Assembly: GCA_001543015.1 (NCBI GenBank)
Contig: LFLC01000032.1
Coordinates: 1 to 62,388 of the forward strand
Length of the DNA stretch: 62,388 nucleotides
Origin: Nitrosopumilus sp. LS_AOA
GTDB taxonomy: Archaea; Thermoproteota; Nitrososphaeria; Nitrososphaerales; Nitrosopumilaceae
Direction of reading: 5' to 3'
Shown: positions 7,846-16,035 of the stretch, in pieces
Layout of the letters: the number at the start of each line of letters is the position of its first letter
Position numbering within the stretch: position 1 is the first letter of the stretch
Notes under the pieces: model-generated
The model's input: only the letters and a program-made list of their open reading frames with translations
What the model was told of the DNA's origin: nothing
Databases searched by the model: none
Translations under genes and position numbers: made by a program

Positions 7846-8040
7846 ATGGCATCAAAAGCAATTACTATTGGTGTAGGAATTCCAATGATAATAGTTGGTG
7901 CTTTAATGGCCTGGTTATGGGGCTCAATTGAAGGCGTTTATCAAAACCAAATAGAACTAATTGGAAGTACAATTGGAATTTTAGGTGTTGTATTCTTTAT
8001 TTCTGGATTATTTTATACAAAAGAACCTGTAATGCATTAG
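7846..8040 (+). CDS. Small two-helix membrane protein
   Basis: 64 residues from the ATG at 7846 (MASKAITIGVG); an in-frame TTG six bases earlier is less likely. Two hydrophobic helices (GVGIPMIIVGALMAWLW and IGSTIGILGVVFFISGLFY) are joined by a short polar loop (GSIEGVYQNQIEL), giving a hairpin membrane protein. No family is recognised. It lies between the secreted coiled-coil gene and queE, with its own TATA-like box. Confidence 0.6.
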   Translation: MASKAITIGVGIPMIIVGALMAWLWGSIEGVYQNQIELIGSTIGILGVVFFISGLFYTKEPVMH

Positions 8041-8081
8041 AAACTCATCGAATAAATAATAAAAAAAAACAGTGTTGTTAC

Positions 8082-8795
8082 TTGAAAGTCAGAATATTTG
8101 AGATATTTACATCAGTTGAGGGAGAAGGAATTCTTTATGGAACAAAAACTCTTTTTGTAAGATTAGCAGGTTGTCCTTTTACTTGTTTTTATTGTGATAC
8201 AAAAGAATCACTTCCACTTGATTCTGGAATAGAATATACAATTGATGATGCATGCCAACTAATTGATTCTAATTTAAAAAAACAAACATACAAAGTTAAT
8301 TTTACAGGTGGTGATCCGTTAATTCAACACCAAGCAGTTGCACAACTTGCAAAGTATATTCAAGAAAAGAAAATTCCTACATACCTTGAATCATCTTGTT
8401 TTGATATTGATAGATTTAATCATGTTTTACCATTTTTTGATATTGTTAAAATTGAATTCAAAACAAAAGATTCTGATTTTGTAGATTCTAAACATTATGA
8501 CAAATTAATTGATCACACATTCAAATGTCTTGAATCTTCTGTAAAAGAAAAGAAAACAACATATATCAAAATTGTTGTTAGTTCTAAAACCAAACTAAAT
8601 GATTTTGAAGATTTGACAAATCAAATTTTCAAAATTATTTCTAAAGAAAATATTGATGGATTTGTCATTCAACCTACATATGGTATTGCTGAACCATCAT
8701 TGGAACTTTTATTGGATTTGTATGATATTGTATATCCACATTACATTGATGTCAAAGTGGTTCCACAGCTACACAAATTCATTGGAGCACCATAA
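8082..8795 (+). CDS. queE: 7-carboxy-7-deazaguanine synthase (radical SAM)
   Basis: 237 residues with a TTG start. Radical-SAM signature C-x3-C-x2-C in LAGCPFTCFYCDTK, preceded by EIFTSVEGEGILYGTKTLFVRL, which is diagnostic of QueE. NFTGGDPLIQ is the SAM-binding GGE-type segment. The enzyme converts 6-carboxytetrahydropterin to 7-carboxy-7-deazaguanine, the second specific step toward preQ0 and, in archaea, the tRNA nucleoside archaeosine. The neighbours folE (8855) and queC (9706) supply the preceding GTP cyclohydrolase and the following preQ0 synthase. QueD and the tRNA transglycosylase are not in this window. Confidence 0.92.
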   Translation: MKVRIFEIFTSVEGEGILYGTKTLFVRLAGCPFTCFYCDTKESLPLDSGIEYTIDDACQLIDSNLKKQTYKVNFTGGDPLIQHQAVAQLAKYIQEKKIPTYLESSCFDIDRFNHVLPFFDIVKIEFKTKDSDFVDSKHYDKLIDHTFKCLESSVKEKKTTYIKIVVSSKTKLNDFEDLTNQIFKIISKENIDGFVIQPTYGIAEPSLELLLDLYDIVYPHYIDVKVVPQLHKFIGAP

Positions 8796-8854
8796 TTATC
8801 TGCCTAAAAATCAGATTAGGTTCAAATACTAGAAAAATTCTGTGAAATTATAAA

Positions 8855-9412
8855 ATGGATGACGAACGCGTAAAAAAACTCATTAGAGAATTAATTATTG
8901 AAGTTGGAGAAGATCCTACCCGTGAGGGATTACGAGAGACACCTCAAAGAATTGCAAATATGTACAAAGAAATCTTTGGTGGATATGACTCTGATTCAGA
9001 ACTATCAGTACAATTCTCTGAAGACTCTGATGTAGTAATTGCACGTGATATTCAATTTTATTCAATGTGTGAGCACCATATGTTACCATTTTTTGGAAAG
9101 GTTCACATTGCATATTCTCCAAATGGTAGAGTTTTTGGAATATCAAAATTGGTACGACTAGTTGAGAAATATGCAAAAAGATTACAAATTCAAGAAAGAT
9201 TAACCAAAAACATTGCAGATGAACTATACTCACAAGGAGTGAAAGGTGTAGTGGTATTAGCTGATGCTGAACATCTATGTATGAAAATGCGTGGTGTTAG
9301 AAACGATGCAACTTTGACTTCATCAGCATTTAGAGGAATTTATGAAAATACCCGAGAAAAAGAAGGCATTTTGGCTTTAATTAGAAAACATGCACCTGAT
9401 TCTTACATGTAG
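8855..9412 (+). CDS. folE: GTP cyclohydrolase I
   Basis: 185 residues. Family signatures: zinc and active-site segment YSMCEHHMLPFFGKVHIAY, a second zinc Cys in EHLCMKMRGVRND, and the substrate segment GRVFGISKLVRLVEKYAKR. It forms 7,8-dihydroneopterin triphosphate from GTP, here most likely feeding deazaguanine synthesis because queE and queC flank it; a tetrahydropterin role is also possible. The length is normal for the core enzyme without the longer N-terminal regulatory arm. Confidence 0.93.
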   Translation: MDDERVKKLIRELIIEVGEDPTREGLRETPQRIANMYKEIFGGYDSDSELSVQFSEDSDVVIARDIQFYSMCEHHMLPFFGKVHIAYSPNGRVFGISKLVRLVEKYAKRLQIQERLTKNIADELYSQGVKGVVVLADAEHLCMKMRGVRNDATLTSSAFRGIYENTREKEGILALIRKHAPDSYM

Positions 9413-9454
9413 AAATACTGAAAAATTAAATAATCTAAATTTTTGATAAATATC

Positions 9455-9703
9455 ATGGGAGTGCATCCAAATATTCACATTCCAAAAGAATCATGGCCTA
9501 GATGGACATGGTATGCAATAGAATGTATAATTGTAATTGCAGTAACTTTGGTATTATCAAGTAAAATTACTAATTCAATAGAAGGACTATCTCCTGAAGT
9601 ACAAAACTACATGTTTATAGGATTTTTAGGAGTTTCGTTTTTCATTTGGTATATTGTAATTAGACGTATTATTCTAACAAAGTTTCTTCGAAACGGTTAC
9701 TAA
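9455..9703 (+). CDS. Small two-TM membrane protein
   Basis: 82 residues from the ATG at 9455 (MGVHPNIHIPKESWPRW). An in-frame TTG at 9443 would add four residues. TTAAATAAT about 30 nt upstream suits a leaderless start. Two TM helices are seen, IECIIVIAVTLVLS and FIGFLGVSFFIWYIVIRR, with a basic C-terminus. No function is recognised. It ends 2 bp before the convergent queC stop. Confidence 0.6.
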   Translation: MGVHPNIHIPKESWPRWTWYAIECIIVIAVTLVLSSKITNSIEGLSPEVQNYMFIGFLGVSFFIWYIVIRRIILTKFLRNGY

Positions 9704-9705
9704 TT

Positions 9706-10380
9706 TTATTTTAAATATTTTGTTTTATCATTAATTCTAGCTTTTGCAAATGCACTTTTTCTATTGTTACAAGATTCACAAACTCCACAATGATATTTTT
9801 TATTGGAATAACAACTCCAAGTCTTAAAGATAGAATCACCTAGAACTTTGATTCCTGATTTTAATAAATTACTTTTTGATAATCCCTCACGATAGGGTGA
9901 CCAAATTGTAAGACTTTTTCTTAATTTTGAATTAATTCCATCAATTTCTCCTTGATTAAATGCAGACTCTAATTTTTTTGTAAAAATTGGTCTACAATCA
10001 GGATAGTGTTTATCTCCTGTATGAGCACCATACACAACAAGTGAAGCATTTAGAGTATATGCCCATGCTGATGCTATAGATAAAAAAACTGCATTTCTAA
10101 TTGGAACTACAATTGAATATTCAAATTTACTAGGAATTTTCTTTTTTGAACTTGTTAAAACATTAGAATCACCGTACAAATCTTTCATAAAACCAATATC
10201 AATGACTTTGTGCTGTTTTAACCCTAATTTTTTAGCAAAATATTTTGCAGCAGTAATTTCCATATCTGCCTTTTGTCCATATGAGAACGTAATACCGTAC
10301 AACTCATATTTTGATTTCAAATATGAAACTGCACAAACAGAATCTATCCCACCACTAAAAACAATAACTGCTTTTTTCAT
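9706..10380 (-). CDS. queC: 7-cyano-7-deazaguanine (preQ0) synthase
   Basis: 224 residues. ATP pyrophosphatase PP-loop VIVFSGGIDSVCAVSYL at the N-terminus; YGITFSYGQKADMEI and the VVYGAHTGDKHYPDCRP segment are typical of QueC. The C-terminal zinc site C-x8-C-x2-C-x2-C is intact (CYSNKKYHCGVCESC). It converts 7-carboxy-7-deazaguanine and ammonia to preQ0. It lies next to thrB with a 6-bp gap and may be co-transcribed with thrB and the GPN GTPase. Confidence 0.92.
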   Translation of the reverse strand: MKKAVIVFSGGIDSVCAVSYLKSKYELYGITFSYGQKADMEITAAKYFAKKLGLKQHKVIDIGFMKDLYGDSNVLTSSKKKIPSKFEYSIVVPIRNAVFLSIASAWAYTLNASLVVYGAHTGDKHYPDCRPIFTKKLESAFNQGEIDGINSKLRKSLTIWSPYREGLSKSNLLKSGIKVLGDSIFKTWSCYSNKKYHCGVCESCNNRKSAFAKARINDKTKYLK

Positions 10381-10386
10381 AAATTC

Positions 10387-11316
10387 TCAACTATAATTTT
10401 TTTTATCAATTGCACCTATACTAGGTTTACAGATAATTATTTGACATTTTGTATTGGCTGTTGCAAAACCTCTTGACATTGCTAAACCAATTTTTTTTAA
10501 ATTAGAAGATTTTTTTGCAAATGCTATCACTGATGGTCCTGCTCCACTAATTGTCACCCCTAACGCTCCTGCTTTTAGAGCATTTTCTTTGACTTTGGTG
10601 AATCCTGGTATCAAATGCTGTCTTGCAGGTTCAACTATTACATCTTTGATTGAATTTCCAATTAATTCTGGATCCTTACTCATAAATCCTGCAACAATTC
10701 CTGAGGCATTTGATAAATTCAAAACACTATCAGTTAGTTTAATTTTTTTAGGAATTACTCCCCTTGATACTTTGGTTTTCTTTTTTGGAACTTTAATTTT
10801 TGGAACTGCAATACACATTCTAAGATTTGTTGGTGGCTCAATTCTAATTACATCAAGTGGATTAGTTTTTACAATTACAAATCCTCCTAAAACAGATGCT
10901 GCTACATTATCATAGTGAATTGAGCCGGCACTAGCTTTTTCTCCTGATCCTGCAAATTCTACTATACTATTTTTATCCAATTTTAATCCAAATAGTTTAT
11001 CAAATGCTACTGCAGTTGCAGCAGCTGATGCAGCACTGCTTCCCATCCCAAATCCTGCAGGAATTCCTTTTTTGATTTTTATTTCAACACCGTCCTTAAT
11101 TTTGAATTTCTTCTTCATATTTTTTACAACTAGTCCTGCTGTATTGTTTTCAGGCTTTGTCGGAACATCATCACTAGTAATTATTGTAATTCCACTTTTT
11201 GTTTTAGTCAATGTCACTTTATCATACAATGCATCTAGTGCTAATCCAAACACATCAAAACCTGGACCTAAATTTGCAGTAGATGATGGAGCTTTGATAG
11301 TAATTTTTGATATCAC
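10387..11316 (-). CDS. thrB: Homoserine kinase
   Basis: 309 residues with a GTG start that overlaps the upstream TAG by one base (TAGTG), so it is translationally coupled to the GPN GTPase. GHMP-kinase motifs are present: APSSTANLGPGFDVFGLAL near the start, the ATP loop PAGFGMGSSAASAAA, and the C-terminal ITISGAGPSVIAF (seen as VTISGAGPSVIAFA). It phosphorylates homoserine for threonine synthesis. Length is normal for archaeal ThrB. Confidence 0.92.
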   Translation of the reverse strand: MISKITIKAPSSTANLGPGFDVFGLALDALYDKVTLTKTKSGITIITSDDVPTKPENNTAGLVVKNMKKKFKIKDGVEIKIKKGIPAGFGMGSSAASAAATAVAFDKLFGLKLDKNSIVEFAGSGEKASAGSIHYDNVAASVLGGFVIVKTNPLDVIRIEPPTNLRMCIAVPKIKVPKKKTKVSRGVIPKKIKLTDSVLNLSNASGIVAGFMSKDPELIGNSIKDVIVEPARQHLIPGFTKVKENALKAGALGVTISGAGPSVIAFAKKSSNLKKIGLAMSRGFATANTKCQIIICKPSIGAIDKKNYS

Positions 11317-12074
11317 TAGTCTTCTACCTCCTCACCCAAATTAAGAATTCTACTTAACGCACCTTCAAGATTGATAAATCCATCACCTGTTGTATTTGAT
11401 ATTGGGATTAATCCTTGTGCAAACCCACCTAGATTCAATCCACGTAAAATATTTGAAGTCAATGAATATGTATCTCCATCAACTTCCTTAGCTATTGCAT
11501 TTTCTAATGTACTCAAACTAGTAGTCCAATGTAAAATTTCTTTTAGTTTATCTCCTATAATGTCTGTTTTAGTTAATACGTTAATTGCGGGTAAATTCAA
11601 TCGTAATCTAATTGATGTAGCTAGTAATGCAATTGATACAAAATTTACTGGAGATGTAATTAGAGCGCCATCAAAAAGAAAGATACTTGTTTTCTCTTCT
11701 GATGTAAGATTTTCTACAATGAATGGCCCACTAGAACGATATGCAAATAATTCAATTTGTCCAGGTGTATCAACAATTAGATAATCAGGATTTACGTTGT
11801 GTACCTCATTTTGAATCTCATCAATTTTTGATGCAATCAAATCATTTGCCATTACTAGTGCTCCATTTGGACCAAGATCGTATTGCTGCATAATTGAGAC
11901 ATAATCGATATAGTCCCTCACATCAATATCACAAGTGTATGGCATATTTTCTACACCTGGATCCAAATTTAGTACGGCTGCAAAAACTCCACTATTCGTA
12001 TAATGTTCAAGCAACTTTGATGTAAGAAGTGATTTTCCAGAACCTGCAGTACCTGAAACAAAAATCGTTTTCAA
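11316..12074 (-). CDS. GPN-loop GTPase
   Basis: 252 residues with a TTG start. Walker A TIFVSGTAGSGKSLL, the GPN insertion YDLGPNGALVMAND, LIVDTPGQIELF (G3) and NVLTKTDI (G4) define the GPN-loop family, homodimeric in archaea and related to eukaryotic GPN1-3, which act in RNA polymerase assembly. The exact archaeal role is unsettled. It is the first gene of a probable operon with thrB and queC. Confidence 0.88.
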   Translation of the reverse strand: MKTIFVSGTAGSGKSLLTSKLLEHYTNSGVFAAVLNLDPGVENMPYTCDIDVRDYIDYVSIMQQYDLGPNGALVMANDLIASKIDEIQNEVHNVNPDYLIVDTPGQIELFAYRSSGPFIVENLTSEEKTSIFLFDGALITSPVNFVSIALLATSIRLRLNLPAINVLTKTDIIGDKLKEILHWTTSLSTLENAIAKEVDGDTYSLTSNILRGLNLGGFAQGLIPISNTTGDGFINLEGALSRILNLGEEVED

Positions 12075-12218
12075 CTCTTTGATTCTTTTTTTGCTTGTAT
12101 TTCAAACTACTTTAAAGTGGATTTTATTCATTTTTTACGCCTAATTTGATATATTGACTAGTTAATGAATAGAAATTTGCTCAACTTTCATATTTGATTC
12201 CTTAAAAAAAATATTCAG

Positions 12219-13235
12219 ATGAACTGGAGACTAGTAGCAATACCTGTTACACTAATACCTATTTTCATAATTGCTATTCAATTTGATATTAAATTAGCAG
12301 ACATTCTAGCAATTGGAGTTTATCCATTTATTGGAGCAATAACTGTAATGATGATAAAATTAGGTCTTCAGGGAGTTAAATTTGCATATATCACAAGAAA
12401 GTATCTTGGTAATTTTGATTCATTTTTCAAGCTAGTTGGTGTTAGAGTCGGTAGCGAATTTATCAAATTTACTACTCCAATGTTTATTGGTGCAGAATTT
12501 GTTGTAATTTATTATTTAAAGAAAAAGGGAGTCGAGCTATCAAAAGCTACATGGATTGCACTAGTAGATATTGTAACTGAAGTTCTTGCAGCAGGTTTGT
12601 TATCTATAATGGCTGGAATTCTTGCGTTACTAAGTGGTGCATATGTTGTTGGAATAATTATTTTGATTACTAGTATTATTGTTACATTTGTGTGGGTGCT
12701 AATGTTTTTCTTATCATCCAAAAGAGTTTTCCAAGTTCCAACTACATTAGAAAATATTGTTAAAAAACTAGGAAAAGAAAAAGGTGTTAAAATTGTTGAC
12801 CAAGCTAATTCTTGGATGAATGAAACATGTACTGTAATTAAAGAAAACATCAATACTCCTGAATCCAAAAAAATCTTTACAGTTTCATTTTTGTTTTCAC
12901 TTGTATCTTGGTCATTTTATGGATTATCATTTATGATAATTGCAATGGGGACAGATTATGTGATAAATGTATTTGATTCTATAATGGCTGTAATGGGCGC
13001 TAATGCAATTGGAAATCTACCAATAACTATAGGTGGCTCTGGTTTGGCTGAATTTGGAATTGTTGCATATCTAAATAATTTGAATCCATTTGATTTTCAT
13101 ATCGCAGAAGGAATTGTTGCCTGGGATGCAGTGATAGGCTGGAGAATTGCAACATATTATGTTCCAGTTTTGATTACATGGCTATTACTAGTAAAATTAG
13201 CCTTGAGTAAAATCCCTAAATCAAAAACCACATAG
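12219..13235 (+). CDS. UPF0104/LPG-synthase-TM-like flippase-type membrane protein
   Basis: 338 residues with about eight TM helices. The conserved family features are the cytoplasmic loop KLVGVRVGSEFIKFTTPMFIGAE and, near the C-terminus, GNLPITIGGSGLAEFG, as in AglD/MprF transmembrane-domain proteins. Members include polyprenol-phosphate-sugar flippase-like proteins and the membrane half of lysyl-phosphatidylglycerol synthases. The soluble transferase half is absent. A role in cell-envelope glycan or lipid transport is inferred from the family. It precedes an SDR gene by 35 bp. Confidence 0.8.
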   Translation: MNWRLVAIPVTLIPIFIIAIQFDIKLADILAIGVYPFIGAITVMMIKLGLQGVKFAYITRKYLGNFDSFFKLVGVRVGSEFIKFTTPMFIGAEFVVIYYLKKKGVELSKATWIALVDIVTEVLAAGLLSIMAGILALLSGAYVVGIIILITSIIVTFVWVLMFFLSSKRVFQVPTTLENIVKKLGKEKGVKIVDQANSWMNETCTVIKENINTPESKKIFTVSFLFSLVSWSFYGLSFMIIAMGTDYVINVFDSIMAVMGANAIGNLPITIGGSGLAEFGIVAYLNNLNPFDFHIAEGIVAWDAVIGWRIATYYVPVLITWLLLVKLALSKIPKSKTT

Positions 13236-13270
13236 AAACCACTTTATCTTTAAATGATTTTTTTGAATTT

Positions 13271-14065
13271 ATGGATTTTAAAAATAAAGTAATTCTAATT
13301 ACTGGCGCATCATCAGGAATTGGTAAACAATCTGCAATAGAATTTGCAAAAAAAGGTGCAAAGCTAATCCTAGTTGCAAGAAGAAAAGACAAACTAGAGC
13401 TAGTTGCAAAAGAATTAGAAAAATTTCATACAACAATCCTTGTTTGTCAATGTGATGTATCAGACAAAGACCAAGTAAAAGAAATGTCAAAAACAGTACT
13501 AGAAAAATTTAACAGCATAGATATTTTGGTAAATAATGCAGGTTTTGCAATTTATGGCACAGTATCTAGTTTATCTATAGATGAGATAGAATCACAAATG
13601 AATACTAATTATTTTGGAATGATATACTGTGTCAAAAATTTCCTTCCCTCAATGATTGAGAAAAAATCAGGTCACATTGTTAATGTCGCATCAGTTGCTG
13701 CAAGCTTTGGATTACCAGGAATTGCATCGTACTGTGCATCAAAATTTGCAATGCTTGGATTCTCAGAGGGTCTAAAACATGAACTAAAAGGCACGGGAGT
13801 AGGAATTACAGTCGTTAGTCCAATAATGGTTAGAACTGATTTTTTTGATCATCCATCATTTGAAAAAATGCCAAAATTCTCTCCAACATCACTTAGCTCA
13901 AAGACTGTTGCAAATGCAATCATAAAAGCTGCAAACTCTCCAAGATTAGAAATTATTACTCCATCTATAGTACGTGGTGCTGTATGGTTCAAACATACAT
14001 TTCCATATCTTATCAATCCAATTCTTGGAAAAGCTTTCAAAAATATTTCAGATTCTAAAAAATAA
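13271..14065 (+). CDS. Short-chain dehydrogenase/reductase
   Basis: 264 residues. Classical SDR motifs: TGASSGIGKQSA (cofactor loop), CDVSDKDQV, NNAGFAIYG, catalytic Ser in VASVAASFG and YCASKFA. RRKDK after the second strand suggests NADP(H) preference. The C-terminal region after about residue 200 is longer and basic-hydrophobic (VWFKHTFPYLINPILGKAF), as in DltE/acyl-reductase-like SDRs, possibly membrane-associated. The substrate cannot be named from sequence. Confidence 0.85.
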   Translation: MDFKNKVILITGASSGIGKQSAIEFAKKGAKLILVARRKDKLELVAKELEKFHTTILVCQCDVSDKDQVKEMSKTVLEKFNSIDILVNNAGFAIYGTVSSLSIDEIESQMNTNYFGMIYCVKNFLPSMIEKKSGHIVNVASVAASFGLPGIASYCASKFAMLGFSEGLKHELKGTGVGITVVSPIMVRTDFFDHPSFEKMPKFSPTSLSSKTVANAIIKAANSPRLEIITPSIVRGAVWFKHTFPYLINPILGKAFKNISDSKK

Positions 14066-14073
14066 TTCTAGCT

Positions 14074-14265
14074 TTACTCTTCAGTATCACTATCTGTAGT
14101 CTCACTTGAGCCTACTTCTGTTAATTCTAGAGATTTTAAATCAAATTGATAGATTGCCTTCATTTCAATTTCTTTATCTAAAAATTCTGTAACTTTTTTG
14201 CTTAGTGGTGCTTTATGTTGATCAAAAATAAATTCATAAACTTCACCTTTTAGTAAACCATCCAT
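14074..14265 (-). CDS. Small acidic hypothetical protein
   Basis: 63 residues with an ATG start. The body reads as a small beta/alpha fold (LLKGEVYEFIFDQHKAPLS, KAIYQFDLKSLELTEVG) followed by an acidic Ser/Thr tail (SSETTDSDTEE). No motif is recognised. It converges on the SDR gene with an 8-bp gap and lies 29 bp downstream of the zinc-ribbon gene on the same strand, so the two may form an operon. Confidence 0.55.
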   Translation of the reverse strand: MDGLLKGEVYEFIFDQHKAPLSKKVTEFLDKEIEMKAIYQFDLKSLELTEVGSSETTDSDTEE

Positions 14266-14294
14266 TTTGATTGTCTTTGGTAACTAAATCGGCT

Positions 14295-14606
14295 CTAGTC
14301 TAATTCTTTTTCTTTTTTACTTTTTGACCACCACTCAAGATAGTCATCGTGTTTATCATCACGTGTTCTTTCTTTTTGATTTAGTTTGTATCTAATGTCT
14401 GATACCTCTTCTCTTGTGGCATATAGTCCACATCGTTTACAGATGAAATGTCTTCTATTTTTTTCATCCATCTTCATTGGGATGTCAATTTCATCAAATA
14501 ATTTGAATAAGTCTTCTCTACCTCTTTCCTCTTCTGGTACTTCTTCTTCATACTTTGCTACAATTTTCTTTTTCTCTCGGAATGTACATTCAGGACAATT
14601 AGGCAC
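14295..14606 (-). CDS. Zinc-ribbon hypothetical protein
   Basis: 103 residues with a GTG start. Two CxxC knuckles (NCPECTF at residues 3-8 and CKRCGLY at about 56-62) flank an acidic helical insert (EEEVPEEERGREDLFKLF). This is consistent with one zinc-ribbon fold, common in archaeal proteins that bind nucleic acids or ribosomes. The C-terminus is charged and helical. The exact function is unknown. The hairpin-RNA candidate lies just upstream. Confidence 0.65.
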   Translation of the reverse strand: MPNCPECTFREKKKIVAKYEEEVPEEERGREDLFKLFDEIDIPMKMDEKNRRHFICKRCGLYATREEVSDIRYKLNQKERTRDDKHDDYLEWWSKSKKEKELD

Positions 14607-14667
14607 TATGATTTTGGCTTAATTTTTTCCATAAAAGCGTTGGCACCTTCTTTACTGATCGATGTGA

Positions 14668-14735
14668 ATCTGACACGCGGATTTTTTCATCATCCCTTTC
14701 GGTCCGTTCGCCCATCGAAATCCCGCGTGCCAGAT
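14668..14735 (-). ncRNA. Candidate hairpin RNA, GC-rich, between two minus-strand genes
   Basis: The arms at 14668-14684 (ATCTGACACGCGGATTT) and 14718-14735 (AAATCCCGCGTGCCAGAT) form about 17 bp with one bulged base. The single mismatch is A-C if transcribed on the plus strand but G-U on the minus strand, which favours the minus strand. The minus-strand loop contains GGACCGAAAGG, with a possible CC-GAAA-GG GNRA tetraloop, and GATGATGA, which resembles a box C sequence. The GC content far exceeds the flanks. It lies 25 nt past the stop of the 14760-15995 glycosyltransferase. Possible identities are an sRNA (for example of H/ACA or C/D type) or a transcript-end structure; none is proven. Confidence 0.5.
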
Positions 14736-14759
14736 GAGCGAATTTCTTAGGATAATGTA

Positions 14760-15995
14760 TTATCTCTTTTCTTCTAGAATTTCTGCAGCAATTTTTGCTG
14801 AATTTTCTGCCCCAGTAGGAACAAAATTCTTTGAAAACTCACTCAAACTACCCTCAAATTCTGCGTAATTTTCTTTAATTTTAGAAATTCCTTGAATCAC
14901 TTGCTTTGTTTTTATGGCTAAAACACCCAAATTTTTCTCCTGAGCCCATTTGATGTTGTTTGTATGTTCATCATAAATTGGAATTCCAATAATTGGCTTT
15001 GATTTTCCACCCATAATTTCCCCCATGACAGTATGAGAGCCATTAACTACTGCATAATTACATAAATTCAAAATTGTATCTTTTTCTTGTTCTGAGAGAA
15101 ATCCAATATCTATTTGAATCCAATCAATCTTTTTCTCCAAAGCATCAGATATTGAATATTTTTTACCATCTTTTCCAATTACTCCATCAATACTTGATTC
15201 ATTTCTTGCATGTGAAATAATTCGTTTTTCTTTTTGCATTTCCGATTGAGTGAATACTTCTTCATATCTTTGACCTGTTCCGTCATTAGTTGATTTGTTT
15301 CCTGTTCTCATCCAATAACCAAATTCATTATTGGCAACTAATTGTTCTAAATCCGTCTCTTTTTCTTTTTGAATTGGTTTACTGTTTGTAAAATGTCCAA
15401 CATAAACAACTTTTTCTTCTGCTTCTTTTATGAAGTTTAGATTATATTCACACATTGTATATGGTGGAGGAGAATCTGCAACAAGAATTTTTGATGCTTT
15501 AATAATTTGTTTTGCAATAAAAATTAATGATGGATAAAGATATGATCTTGAATTATATAATTTTGGTCTAAATTGATTTGTTACAAATAAACTCGGAATA
15601 TTTCTATTTTTTGCCAAAATATTTGAACCCATGTCACCATCATTGATTACCAAATCAAATTTTTCTTTATTGTATAATTTTCTCTCTTCTCTCAAATAAT
15701 TAATTATTTGTCTTATCAGGGAAGGATTATTTTCAATTGGTAATAGTATATTCATCAATGATTTTGAAACACTTGGACCAAATTTTCCATCAATTGGTGT
15801 TGGCATTAAAATATTATGAATTTTTTCTTTCTTGTCTGGAAATCTTTTAATTAATTTTTCATAAACGTGATCTTTACTTGAAAAATGAACATCTAATTCA
15901 TCATCAATGTGATCTTCTAGTGCTTCATGCAATCTCATCATTCGAGAATAGTGACCACTTCCCCACGGATAGATAAATTCCCCTATTTTGAGCAC
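14760..15995 (-). CDS. GT-B-fold glycosyltransferase (MurG/UGT-like)
   Basis: 411 residues with a GTG start. The N-terminus KIGEFIYPWGSGHYSRMM is the glycine-rich GxGH-type acceptor loop of the MurG/GT28/UGT superfamily. LVINDGDMGSNILAKN corresponds to the donor-side strand of the first domain, and VNGSHTVMGEIMGGKSKPI is the C-terminal nucleotide-sugar binding segment (G-x-T-x-x-E equivalent). The donor and acceptor are unknown; a surface or lipid glycan is likely given the STT3 and flippase-type genes elsewhere. No signal peptide is seen. Confidence 0.78.
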   Translation of the reverse strand: MLKIGEFIYPWGSGHYSRMMRLHEALEDHIDDELDVHFSSKDHVYEKLIKRFPDKKEKIHNILMPTPIDGKFGPSVSKSLMNILLPIENNPSLIRQIINYLREERKLYNKEKFDLVINDGDMGSNILAKNRNIPSLFVTNQFRPKLYNSRSYLYPSLIFIAKQIIKASKILVADSPPPYTMCEYNLNFIKEAEEKVVYVGHFTNSKPIQKEKETDLEQLVANNEFGYWMRTGNKSTNDGTGQRYEEVFTQSEMQKEKRIISHARNESSIDGVIGKDGKKYSISDALEKKIDWIQIDIGFLSEQEKDTILNLCNYAVVNGSHTVMGEIMGGKSKPIIGIPIYDEHTNNIKWAQEKNLGVLAIKTKQVIQGISKIKENYAEFEGSLSEFSKNFVPTGAENSAKIAAEILEEKR

Positions 15996-16035
15996 AATAT
16001 GAAACCAAATATGCCTGTTTAAATTCTCAGTGATT

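Noticed and set aside
10454-10915. 153-codon plus-strand ORF over thrB
   Set aside because: Antisense shadow of the homoserine kinase gene, which has complete GHMP motifs.
14668-14735. Reading the hairpin as a tRNA
   Set aside because: The 3' side looks acceptor-like, but there is no D arm or anticodon arm and the helix is far longer than an acceptor stem.
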